Shown here one piece after another: positions 39,591-46,755 of a stretch of DNA of 47,719 nt (its first letter is position 1; the number at the start of each line of letters is the position of its first letter). This DNA is from Streptosporangiaceae bacterium (lineage in GTDB: Bacteria; Actinomycetota; Actinomycetes; Streptosporangiales; Streptosporangiaceae): the NCBI GenBank assembly GCA_025934635.1, contig JAICWX010000023.1:1-47719 (forward strand), written 5' to 3'. The notes below the pieces were generated by a model that saw only the letters and a list, made by a program, of their open reading frames with translations, ran no database searches and was not told the DNA's origin. Both the position numbers and the translations under genes were made by a program.

Positions 39591-40391
39591 GTGCCTGATC
39601 CCGGATTCGACGCCTCCCGGCCGCACGTCTCCCGTGTCTACGACTACCTGCTGGGCGGCAAGGACAATTACGCCGCCGACCGGGCCGTCGCCGACCAGAT
39701 GATCGCGTCGCTGCCCGCCCTCCAGGTGGGGGTCCGGGCCCAGCGGGACGTCCTGGGCCGCGTGGTCCGCTACCTCGTCGGCGAGGCCGGCGTCCGGCAG
39801 CTGCTGGACATCGGCTCGGGCCTGCCCACGGCGGACAACGTTCACGAGATCGCCCAGCGGACCGAGCCCGCCACCCGCGTGGTCTACGTCGACAACGACC
39901 CGGTCGTGCTCAGCCACGCCCGGGCGCTGCTCGCCGACGACAAGGCGACCTTCGTCGCCGGCGGCGACCTGCGCGATCCCGCGGCCATCCTGGCCGAGCC
40001 GGCCGTGCGGGATCACCTGGACTGGGATCAGCCGGTGGGCCTGCTGATGTGCGGCATCCTGCACTACATCCTGGACGAGGAGAACCCGGCTGCGCTGACG
40101 GCGACGCTGTACCGCGCGCTGCCGCCCGGCAGCTACGTGTTCATCCACCACCTGCTCGACACCGAGGACCCGGCCACGGCCACCTTGCAGGAGCAGATGC
40201 GGGCCGGCGTCGGCCGGGCCCAGTTCCGGACGATGGCCCAGATCAGGGAGCTCTTCGACGGCCTCGAGCTGATCGATCCGGGCGTGGTCCCGGTCCCCGG
40301 CTGGCGGCCCGATCCCGGTACCGGTACCGGCGGCATGAGCGATCACCCGGTCCTGCAGATGGCGGCGGCGGGCGTGGCCCGCAAGGGGTGA
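39591..40391 (+). CDS. SAM-dependent methyltransferase, DUF574 family
   Basis: A 266-residue protein of the actinobacterial DUF574 methyltransferase group (Methyltransf_19). Landmarks: FDASRPHVSRVYDYLLGGKDNYAADR at the N-terminus, QLLDIGSGLPTADNVHEIAQ (motif I), VVYVDNDPVVLSHARALL, CGILHYILDEENPA and the closing PVPGWRPDPG. Streptomyces-type genomes have many paralogues of unknown substrate. Start GTG 39591 is supported by the TACCAT box. The 78 bp to the next gene hold nothing clear. Confidence 0.95.
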   Translation: MPDPGFDASRPHVSRVYDYLLGGKDNYAADRAVADQMIASLPALQVGVRAQRDVLGRVVRYLVGEAGVRQLLDIGSGLPTADNVHEIAQRTEPATRVVYVDNDPVVLSHARALLADDKATFVAGGDLRDPAAILAEPAVRDHLDWDQPVGLLMCGILHYILDEENPAALTATLYRALPPGSYVFIHHLLDTEDPATATLQEQMRAGVGRAQFRTMAQIRELFDGLELIDPGVVPVPGWRPDPGTGTGGMSDHPVLQMAAAGVARKG

Positions 40392-40469
40392 CAGCCAGCT
40401 CGTTCGGTGTGAAGTTCGGGCCTGGCGGGCCTCGGCCCGCGGCGGCGACCGCGTGGTCGTCCTGCCCGG

Positions 40470-41384
40470 CTAGTCGCGGCCGCTGGCCTGGAGCCGGTCG
40501 AGGATGGCCGACTGCGCCGCGCACGCCTTGTCCCCGTGGGAAGCGCCGTACGCCTGCCGCTCGTGGGCGAAGACGGCCAGTCCGCCGATCGCGCGGTAGC
40601 TGACCAGGCAGCGCAGCCCGTCACGGCCCGCCACCCGGGCCGCCCGGGCCAGCAGGCGGTCGGCCGCGCCGGGGTCGCCGCACCGCTCGCAGTCGAGGGC
40701 GAGGGCAACCAGGTCCAGCGCGCGGCTGCCCAGCCCGAACTCATCCCAGTCCACCACCCCGGTGATCACCGCCCCGTCGGTCAGGACGTTCGCCAGGTTC
40801 AGGTCGTTGTGGGCGTAGTCGGCCGCGGGCAGCCGCATCCCCCAGACCGGCTCCAGCCAGCGCCGCAGCCGCGCGCACAGCTCGCCGGCCGCCGCGCAGG
40901 CCCGGGCCGCGTCCGCCCACACCTCGTCCCAGTCGTCGAACAGCACGTTCGCCACGTAGCCGGTGAAATCGCGCTCCCCGGCCGGGATCCCGGCGTCGGC
41001 CTGCAGCTCGACCAGGTCCAGCAGCGCGTCGAGCACCGGCCCGGCCAGCGCCACGCCCGGCGCGAACAGGGGACGGCCGGGGAGCCGGTCCTGGACGGTC
41101 ACGTGCCACTGGCCGCGGATCAGTCCATGCCACAAGATGGCCGGGACCGGGTACCCGCGCGCCCCGAGCGCGGGAAGGTGCGCCGCGCACCAGCGCGTCT
41201 TCTCCTCCGCGTAGTCACCGTGCCTGACCTTGACCACGATTGCGCCCGTTCGCTGCGCCCGGGCCGCCCACGTCGTCGCCGGCTGCCGCGCCAGCCCGAG
41301 CGGCCCGGCCCCGGAGACCGGCTCGCCCAGTTCCCGGGCCACCCGCAGGCGGACCTCAGGCCAGGCAGGCATTCCGGTCAGCAC
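40470..41384 (-). CDS. Aminoglycoside-phosphotransferase-family kinase
   Basis: A 304-residue protein-kinase-like phosphotransferase. ATP-binding Lys in GAIVVKVRHGDY, catalytic loop YAHNDLNLANVLTDG (H-N-D-x-N-x-x-N), and metal-binding VVDWDEFGLGSRALDLVALALDC. It may phosphorylate an aminoglycoside, choline-like or other small alcohol. The family is very broad, so a resistance role is not implied. Start GTG 41384 has TACGAT 6 bases upstream (leaderless); ATG 41372 is an alternative. Confidence 0.9.
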   Translation of the reverse strand: MLTGMPAWPEVRLRVARELGEPVSGAGPLGLARQPATTWAARAQRTGAIVVKVRHGDYAEEKTRWCAAHLPALGARGYPVPAILWHGLIRGQWHVTVQDRLPGRPLFAPGVALAGPVLDALLDLVELQADAGIPAGERDFTGYVANVLFDDWDEVWADAARACAAAGELCARLRRWLEPVWGMRLPAADYAHNDLNLANVLTDGAVITGVVDWDEFGLGSRALDLVALALDCERCGDPGAADRLLARAARVAGRDGLRCLVSYRAIGGLAVFAHERQAYGASHGDKACAAQSAILDRLQASGRD

Positions 41385-41704
41385 GCTCAGATCGTAGGCG
41401 CCACCCGCGATAGCAGGAAAACGGTTAACTGTGCTCTAGTGCCTACGTCGCTGCTGCGCAGCCGCCGTATCCGGATCTCCGGCAGCGGGGTCGGCCGCCG
41501 TGCCGTCATCCTGCCATGTGTTGCGCATCCTTCTTCTGAGCAGGCCCGGAGCCAGGAACCGGCCCGGTGAAGATCCACGCTAGGGATGGCGGGACCGGGT
41601 GTCGTCCGGGGTTCTCCCGACAATTCGACCGGCTGAGGTGTCCGGGAGGCAGCGCCGCGCCGAGAACCGCGCGGCGGCCGAGTTGATACATTACGAGGCC
41701 TGAC
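41385..41704. other. Intergenic region upstream of cas3, no gene or CRISPR array
   Basis: 320 bp between the divergent kinase and cas3 starts. Apart from the kinase -10 box and a possible cas3 -10 (TACATT, 41687-41692) with GAGG about 5 bases further on, I see no gene, no repeat-spacer pattern and no strong palindrome. Confidence 0.6.
41391..41396 (-). promoter_or_regulatory. -10 element TACGAT (leaderless kinase gene)
   Basis: On the minus strand TACGAT, six bases (CTGAGC), then GTG 41384. Confidence 0.5.
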
Positions 41705-44095
41705 ATGGATGCATTTGCTGAGTTCTTCCGCGCAGCGAGCGCGACCGAGGCTGAGCCAGACGGGCGCGAGCCATACGGTTACCAGGCGCGGATGGCCCGA
41801 GATGGGCTTCCTCCCATCGTGGAAGCGCCGACCGGGACCGGGAAGACGGGGATCGTCCTGTCCTGGCTGTGGCGGCGGCTGTACGCGGACCCGGGATCGA
41901 CGCCGCGACGGCTGGTGTACGCGCTGCCGCCGCGGAGCCTGGCCGAGCCGGCCGCGGGCCAGGCCGCGAGGTGGCTGGCGAACCTGGGGCTGGCCGATCA
42001 GGTCGCGCTGCACGTGGTGCTGGGCGGGGCGAGGGAATCGCCGGGCGACTGGCGGATGGACATGCACAAGCCCGCTATCGTCATCGGCCCGGTCGACGTC
42101 CTGGTCAGCAAGGCGCTGAACCGGGGCTACGACCTCTGGCGGGACTCCTACCCGATCGACTGCGCGCTGGTCACCAACGGCGCGCACTGGGTGATCGATG
42201 AGGTCCGGCTGTGCCCGCAGGCCGCCACGACGCTGCGCCAGCTCGCCGCCTTCGCGAAGGCGTCCGGCACGGCCGAGCCGTTCGGGCTGACCTGCATGTC
42301 GGCTGCCGTGCCCGGCGGGCTGCCCGCGGCCGCGGGCAGCCCGGAGCGCGGCGGCGCGGTCACGATCTTGCCGGGGGAGCGGGCCGGCGAGCTCGCGGCC
42401 CGGCTCGGCGCGGAGCGGGTCATCCGGCGGCTGGACGCCGAGCCGGGCGATTACCGGGCGATCGCGGCGGCGGCCCGGGACCGGCACCGGGCCGGGACGC
42501 TGACGCTGGTCGTCCTCAATACGGCCGAGGCGGCCCGCGCGGTGTACCAGGCCCTGCGCGGCGGGCCGGCTGAATGCGCCCTGCTGCATCCCCGGTTCCG
42601 CCCCCTGGAGCGGGCCGGGCTGATGGCCGCGGTCACCGGGCCGCCGGACGACCGGATCGTGGTCGCCACCCAGGTGGTCGAGGGCGGCCTCGACCTCAGC
42701 GCGGCGGTGCTGATGACCGAGGCGGCCCCGTGGCCCTCGCTGGTACGGCGGGCGGGCCGGTGCAACCGCACCGGCCGTGTGCCCGACGCCGAGCTGTGGT
42801 GGATCCCCCCGGCCGCGCCGCGGCCCTACGAGCAGACCGACATCGACGCGTCGGGCGCGGAACTGGCCGGGCTCGACGGCCGCGCGGTTACCAGCGAGGA
42901 CCTGCTGAGCCGCGACGTGGCCGTCGCCGGCCCGCCGGTCGAGGTGCTGCGCTGGAACGACTTCCTGGCCTTGTTCGACACCGCGCCGGACCCAGGCGGA
43001 ATGAATATCGATATATCGCTATATCTACGAGATACGGAGGATCTAGACGTTCAGCTCGCCTGGGCCACCTGGACCGCGGAACCGGTGACCGGTGCGCCGC
43101 CGGCCGAGGCGAGGATCCCGGGGGCTGATTTCCGCTGCCAGGTCCCGCTGGGCCAGGTCCGCGCCCTGGCGCGCGACCTTCCGGTATGGCGGCTGGACCA
43201 GGCTCTCGGGGAGTGGGTCGCGCTGACCCCGCCGGACAGGGTGGAGCCCGGTGAAATCCTGCTCGTCAGCGCCGCTGACGGCGGATATGACCGGCTCACG
43301 GGCTTCGACCCGGCGGCCCGCGGGCCGGTGCCCGGCAGTCCCTCGATTGACCCGGTAGCCGCCGAGGACCCGGCCCGGGTGGAGTCGTGGAGCGCGAGCC
43401 GGGCCGGCTGGGTACCGCTCTACCAGCACAGCGAGGACACGCGGGACCACGCCGCGGCCCTGCTGTCCGTGCTGGCTCCCGACGTCCCGGACGGCGCGGC
43501 GCGGTCCGCGGTGACCGCTGCCTACCTGCATGACGTGGGTAAGGCGCACCGGATCTGGCAGGACGCGTTGTGCGGCGTGGCGCCGGGGGAGTGGCGGGAC
43601 GAGGTCGCCGCCGGGCGCCCCTGGGCCAAGTCGGGGACCAACAGGCGGCTGCTGTTCGAGGGCGGCGTCGCGTTCCGGCATGAACTGGCCTCCCTGCTCC
43701 TCCTCGACGGGCCGCTGCACGGGCTGCTGGCGGACGTGCCGGACGCCGACCTGGCCCGGTACCTGGTGCTCGCGCATCACGGCAAGCTGCGCGTCCGGGT
43801 CCGCGACCGTGCTGACCCCGGTGAACCCGCCGTCCGGGTCGCCGGCGAAACCTCACGGCGCACGCTGCTCGGTCTCCAGGAGGGAGCGACCTCGGACATC
43901 CCGCCGCTGCTCGGCCAGCCCGCCACTCAGCTCACCGTGAGCCTGGACCAGTTCCAGTCGGGTGATGAGCGCTCCTGGACCCGCACCGCGCTCGGGCGGC
44001 GCGATCGGTACGGCCCGCTCGTCCTGGCCTACCTGGAAACCATCGTCCGGATCGCGGACTGGCGGGCCAGCGCCGGACTGGACGTCGCCCGGTGA
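41705..44095 (+). CDS. cas3: CRISPR-type Cas3 helicase-nuclease, type I-G (I-U) layout, orphan
   Basis: A 796-residue protein with helicase first and HD nuclease last, the order known for type I-G (I-U) Cas3. Walker A APTGTGKT (41-48, Lys47); motif II VIDEVRLCPQ (Asp165, Glu166; usual members have DEVQ); motif III CMSAAVPG (usual MSATLP); motifs V-VI VVATQVVEGGLDLSAAVLMTE and RRAGRCNRTGR. The NIDISLYLRDTEDLDVQ linker is family-typical. HD residues: His575, His609-Asp610 (AYLHDVGKAH), His659, His691-692 (AHHGK) and Asp785. Known role: ATP-driven DNA unwinding and cutting after Cascade recruitment. No Cascade, adaptation gene or array is in the window. GC-rich like its neighbours, except a rare-codon island at 43001-43052. 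Confidence 0.93.
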   Translation: MDAFAEFFRAASATEAEPDGREPYGYQARMARDGLPPIVEAPTGTGKTGIVLSWLWRRLYADPGSTPRRLVYALPPRSLAEPAAGQAARWLANLGLADQVALHVVLGGARESPGDWRMDMHKPAIVIGPVDVLVSKALNRGYDLWRDSYPIDCALVTNGAHWVIDEVRLCPQAATTLRQLAAFAKASGTAEPFGLTCMSAAVPGGLPAAAGSPERGGAVTILPGERAGELAARLGAERVIRRLDAEPGDYRAIAAAARDRHRAGTLTLVVLNTAEAARAVYQALRGGPAECALLHPRFRPLERAGLMAAVTGPPDDRIVVATQVVEGGLDLSAAVLMTEAAPWPSLVRRAGRCNRTGRVPDAELWWIPPAAPRPYEQTDIDASGAELAGLDGRAVTSEDLLSRDVAVAGPPVEVLRWNDFLALFDTAPDPGGMNIDISLYLRDTEDLDVQLAWATWTAEPVTGAPPAEARIPGADFRCQVPLGQVRALARDLPVWRLDQALGEWVALTPPDRVEPGEILLVSAADGGYDRLTGFDPAARGPVPGSPSIDPVAAEDPARVESWSASRAGWVPLYQHSEDTRDHAAALLSVLAPDVPDGAARSAVTAAYLHDVGKAHRIWQDALCGVAPGEWRDEVAAGRPWAKSGTNRRLLFEGGVAFRHELASLLLLDGPLHGLLADVPDADLARYLVLAHHGKLRVRVRDRADPGEPAVRVAGETSRRTLLGLQEGATSDIPPLLGQPATQLTVSLDQFQSGDERSWTRTALGRRDRYGPLVLAYLETIVRIADWRASAGLDVAR

Positions 44096-44127
44096 TCAAC
44101 GGCCCCGATGATCACCGGCCCGGGGCC

Positions 44128-44517
44128 TCACACGACGGCGACGGCGTCGATCTCGACAAGGAAGCCGGGGCCCAGGCCGGCGACGACGTGGACCGTGATG
44201 GCCGGCGGCGGGTCGGCCGGGTTCCACGCCTGCTGGAAGGCGGCGAAGCCCTCGCCCAGCGAGTGGCCGTCCACTACCGCGATGGACCAGGACACGATGT
44301 TGGCCAGGGCCGCCCCCTCGCTCTCGAGGATGGTCGCGAGGTTGCGGAGCGCCTGGCTGGCCTGCTCCCCGACGGTGGAACCGACCACCTTGCCGTCGGC
44401 GTCGACGCCGTTCTGCCCGCCGACGTAGATCGTCTTGGCCGGCTGCTCGACCACGACGGCCTGGCTGAAGGCCGGGTTGCGGTGAAGTCCCTCGGGGTTG
44501 ATGTGCCGTACGCCCAT
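44128..44517 (-). CDS. RidA-family (Rid/YjgF) protein
   Basis: A 129-residue Rid protein: AVVVEQPAKTIYVGGQNGVDADGKVVGSTVGEQASQALRNLATILESEGA and VEIDAVAVV at the end. Canonical RidA deaminates reactive enamines/imines and needs an Arg in the R-x-x-x-x-(E/V)-I-(E/D) end region; here the end reads GPGFLVEIDAVAVV without the Arg, so it belongs to a non-canonical Rid subgroup. Start ATG 44517. Divergent from the CGNR regulator over operator-like repeats, so probably its target. It is 33 bp after the cas3 stop, convergent. Confidence 0.9.
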   Translation of the reverse strand: MGVRHINPEGLHRNPAFSQAVVVEQPAKTIYVGGQNGVDADGKVVGSTVGEQASQALRNLATILESEGAALANIVSWSIAVVDGHSLGEGFAAFQQAWNPADPPPAITVHVVAGLGPGFLVEIDAVAVV

Positions 44518-44537
44518 GTGCTGCCTCCCGTAACGCT

Positions 44538-44582
44538 GACACCGGTAATAGTGGTGTCGTCTAGGACACCAGTTAAACTGGT
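44538..44582. promoter_or_regulatory. Operator-like repeats between RidA and CGNR genes
   Basis: GACACC (44538-44543), GGTGTC (44553-44558) and GACACC (44565-44570) are alternating half-sites; the last two form GGTGTC-GTCTAG-GACACC. ACCAGTT-A-AACTGGT (44568-44582) is a second perfect palindrome. It covers the TAAACT -10 box (44574-44579), which lies exactly 6 bases before ATG 44586. Confidence 0.65.
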
Positions 44583-44585
44583 TTC

Positions 44586-45200
44586 ATGCAAGCGCGCAGC
44601 GGACGGGTGCTGTACGACAACCGGGGCGGGTCGTTCTGGTTCGACGCCGGCGCCCTCTGCCTGGACTACGCCCATGCGGGCGGCGCGGGCCGGTACGCGG
44701 CCTTCGAGATCCTGCACCAGCCTTCTGACCTGGCCGAATGGCTGGCCAAGCCGCCGCTGGCCGCAGTCACGACGGTCCCCGTGACGGCCGGCGACCTGGC
44801 TGCGGCCAAGCGCCTCCGCCAGGCCATCTGGGACACGGCGCACGACCAGGCGGCGGGTCGCCGCCTCGCCGCCGGGGCAGTCGGAACCATCAACCGGTTC
44901 GCGGCCGCGGCGCCGCTGATCCCCGAACTCGCCGCTGACGGCACGACCGCGGAGTGGGCGCCGCCGGTGCGGGCCGCCCAAGCGCTGTCGACGCTGGCCC
45001 GGGACATGATCGAGCTGCTGTCCGGGCCGCTCGCCGGGCGCATCCGCGAGTGCGCGGGCGACGACTGCCCGCTGGTCTTCGTCGATTCGTCACGGCCCGG
45101 CGCCCGGCGCTGGTGCGCGATGGAGCGCTGCGGCAACCGGCACAAGCTCCGGGCGCTGCGCGCCCGGCGGACCGGGCAGGCGAGAGGGCAGGACGACTAG
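44586..45200 (+). CDS. CGNR zinc-finger / ABATE-domain transcription factor
   Basis: A 204-residue regulator. N-terminal ABATE-like domain (FWFDAGALCLDYAHAGG, DLAAAKRLRQAIWDTAHDQ) probably binds a small ligand. C-terminal zinc finger RIRECAGDDCPLVFVDSSRPGARRWCAMERCGNRHKLRALRAR has the conserved C-x4-C..C-x4-C-G-N-R. Leaderless start ATG 44586. Presumed target: the divergent RidA gene and itself. Its stop shares CTAG with the convergent TIGR03086 gene. Confidence 0.94.
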   Translation: MQARSGRVLYDNRGGSFWFDAGALCLDYAHAGGAGRYAAFEILHQPSDLAEWLAKPPLAAVTTVPVTAGDLAAAKRLRQAIWDTAHDQAAGRRLAAGAVGTINRFAAAAPLIPELAADGTTAEWAPPVRAAQALSTLARDMIELLSGPLAGRIRECAGDDCPLVFVDSSRPGARRWCAMERCGNRHKLRALRARRTGQARGQDD

Positions 45201-45778
45201 ACAGCGCGAGGGGGAGACCAGAAGGGGTCGCGGCCGATGAAGCCCAGCATCCTGGCCTGGGGTCCGGCGTCCGCGGGCACCTCGACCCGGGGCCCGTACT
45301 GGCCGGAGGAGCGCATGGCCTCCTCGAACTGCTCCATGCCGGCCAGCAGCTGGCCGCACAGGCCGGCGTCCAGCCGGTCGTCCTGGCCGGTCGCCCGGGC
45401 CAGGTCCCAGGTGTGCATGAAGACGTCCGTGGTGTAGAACTGGTCGACCGCGCGGTCCAGCGGCAGCTCGCCGATGTGCGGGTTGGCCAGCACCCGGCCG
45501 GGGGTAGCCGGGTCGTCCAGCACGGCCTGCACCGCAGCGCAGTGCGCCCGCCAGGCCGATACCGGGTCCTCGTCCGCCGGCGGCCCGCCGGGCAGCTCGA
45601 TGCCCGCGCCGCCGGCGAGGAACGGGGGGAACCACTCGATCAGGTGCCGCACCACGTCGCGCGCGGCCCAGCCGGCGACCGGGGCCGGGGCGTCCCAGTC
45701 GCGGGCCCCGGCGGCCCGCTCGGTGAACAGCCCGCCGATCTGCCGGTGCCGCTCGGCGGGGTACTCAGACAGCGCCAT
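45197..45778 (-). CDS. TIGR03086-family metal-binding protein (maleylpyruvate-isomerase fold)
   Basis: A 193-residue DinB-like/MDMPI N-terminal-fold protein: ARDWDAPAPVAGWAARDVVRHLIEWFPPFLAG and DQFYTTDVFMHTWDLARATGQD (second metal His), ending DPFWSP. Members bind a metal with His/Glu residues and may use mycothiol; the reaction is unknown. ATG 45778 lies inside the 3' end of the SRPBCC gene (14-bp overlap), so the two are coupled in the ArsR operon. Confidence 0.9.
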   Translation of the reverse strand: MALSEYPAERHRQIGGLFTERAAGARDWDAPAPVAGWAARDVVRHLIEWFPPFLAGGAGIELPGGPPADEDPVSAWRAHCAAVQAVLDDPATPGRVLANPHIGELPLDRAVDQFYTTDVFMHTWDLARATGQDDRLDAGLCGQLLAGMEQFEEAMRSSGQYGPRVEVPADAGPQARMLGFIGRDPFWSPPRAV

Positions 45779-46247
45779 CGTCGACCATCTTCTGCAGCGC
45801 CGCGTAACCGTCGTTGACGCCGGTCTCCATGCCGCTGGCCAGCCAGGCGTCCCGGGCCTCGAAGCTGTCCACCAGGGACTGCGAGCGCAGCCGGGAGCGG
45901 CCGCCGCCGAGGTCCTCGAACCACAAGGTCTCCAGGGCGACGCCGTCGGGATCGCCCTCGTAGGTGAAGGTCTGGACGATGCGGTCCGGGCGCACCTCGT
46001 GGAAGCAGCCGCGGAACGCGTACTCGGCACCGCCGAGCCTGCCGCTGAACCGCCAGCTGCCGCCGGTGCGGGCGTCCCAGTGCTCGATCCGGGTGTCGGT
46101 GCCGTCCGGGCCGACCCACTGGGCGAACAGCACGGGGTCGGTATGGGCGCGGAACAGCTGCCCGGGCGTGGCCGCGAACTCGCGGGTGATCCGGATGATC
46201 GGCAGCTTCGGGTCAGCCTCGATGGCCGTCTGCGTGATCGTTGACAT
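45765..46247 (-). CDS. SRPBCC/AHSA1-like (START-fold) protein
   Basis: A 160-residue activator-of-Hsp90-homologue-like protein: ITREFAATPGQLFRAHTDPVLFAQWVGPDGTDTRIEHWDARTGGSWRF and ALETLWFEDLGGGRSRLRSQSLVDSFEARDAWLASGMETGVNDGYAALQKM. Such proteins follow ArsR-type repressors in many actinomycetes and bind an unknown hydrophobic ligand. ATG 46247 is chosen (AAGGA about 11 bases upstream); ATG 46259 is an in-frame alternative. It overlaps the ArsR gene end by 35 bp, so translation is coupled. Confidence 0.92.
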   Translation of the reverse strand: MSTITQTAIEADPKLPIIRITREFAATPGQLFRAHTDPVLFAQWVGPDGTDTRIEHWDARTGGSWRFSGRLGGAEYAFRGCFHEVRPDRIVQTFTYEGDPDGVALETLWFEDLGGGRSRLRSQSLVDSFEARDAWLASGMETGVNDGYAALQKMVDDGAV

Positions 46248-46593
46248 CGTCGGCACCATCCTTGTCGTCGGTGTTGCTCATGGTCGCCAGGAGGGCGTCC
46301 AGGCGGCGGTACCGCTGCTCGGCGCGGCGCCGGTACTGCTCGATCCAGGTCTCCATCTGGGTCAGGACCTCGGTCTCCAGTCGCACCGGCCGGGGCTGCG
46401 GCCCGTGCGGCCGGCTCACCAGCCCGGCGTCCTCCAGGATCCGCAGGTGCTTGTAGACAGCCTGCAGTGTCATCCGGTACGGCTCGGCCAGCTGGCTTAC
46501 CGTCGCGTCGCCCTCGGCGAGCCTGGCCACGATGTCGCGGCGCGTCGGATCGGCGAGGGCGGAAAAGACCCGGGTCAGTGTGTCCGCGGCCAT
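46213..46593 (-). CDS. ArsR-family (SmtB-type) repressor
   Basis: A 126-residue winged-helix repressor: FSALADPTRRDIVARLAEGDATVSQLAEPYRMTLQAVYKHLRILEDAGLVSR. No metal-binding cysteine cluster is seen, so the signal is probably not a heavy metal; this is the subgroup paired with SRPBCC proteins. ATG 46593 has GGGGAG upstream. Its promoter contains two operator palindromes, one at the start site and one over the -35. First gene of a three-gene operon. Confidence 0.94.
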   Translation of the reverse strand: MAADTLTRVFSALADPTRRDIVARLAEGDATVSQLAEPYRMTLQAVYKHLRILEDAGLVSRPHGPQPRPVRLETEVLTQMETWIEQYRRRAEQRYRRLDALLATMSNTDDKDGADDVNDHADGHRG

Positions 46594-46601
46594 CGGCTCC
46601 C

Positions 46602-46668
46602 CAGTTTCAACCTATTGGTTGAAACTGACCTTAGGCCTAGACCCGCGACCTGTCAACCATCCGGTTGA
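46602..46668 (-). promoter_or_regulatory. Promoter with two ArsR operators
   Basis: On the minus strand TTGACA (46651-46656), 17 bases, TAAGGT (46628-46633). Operator 1, CAGTTTCAACC-TATT-GGTTGAAACTG (46602-46627), has 11-bp arms and covers the expected start of transcription. Operator 2, TCAACC-ATCC-GGTTGA (46653-46668), overlaps the -35 and has the same 4-base spacer. This fits direct autorepression by the ArsR protein at 46213. Confidence 0.82.
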
Positions 46669-46755
46669 AAGCCGCGGTCCAGCGGGTCAGTTCTTGCGGC
46701 CGCTTTTGTCGCTATATCGACCTGGTCGCGGTGTTGTTCGCGGTCGGGATGCCGC

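Noticed and set aside
41385..44130. CRISPR array next to cas3
   Set aside because: No repeated unit with regular spacers is visible in either flank (41385-41704 or 44096-44127).
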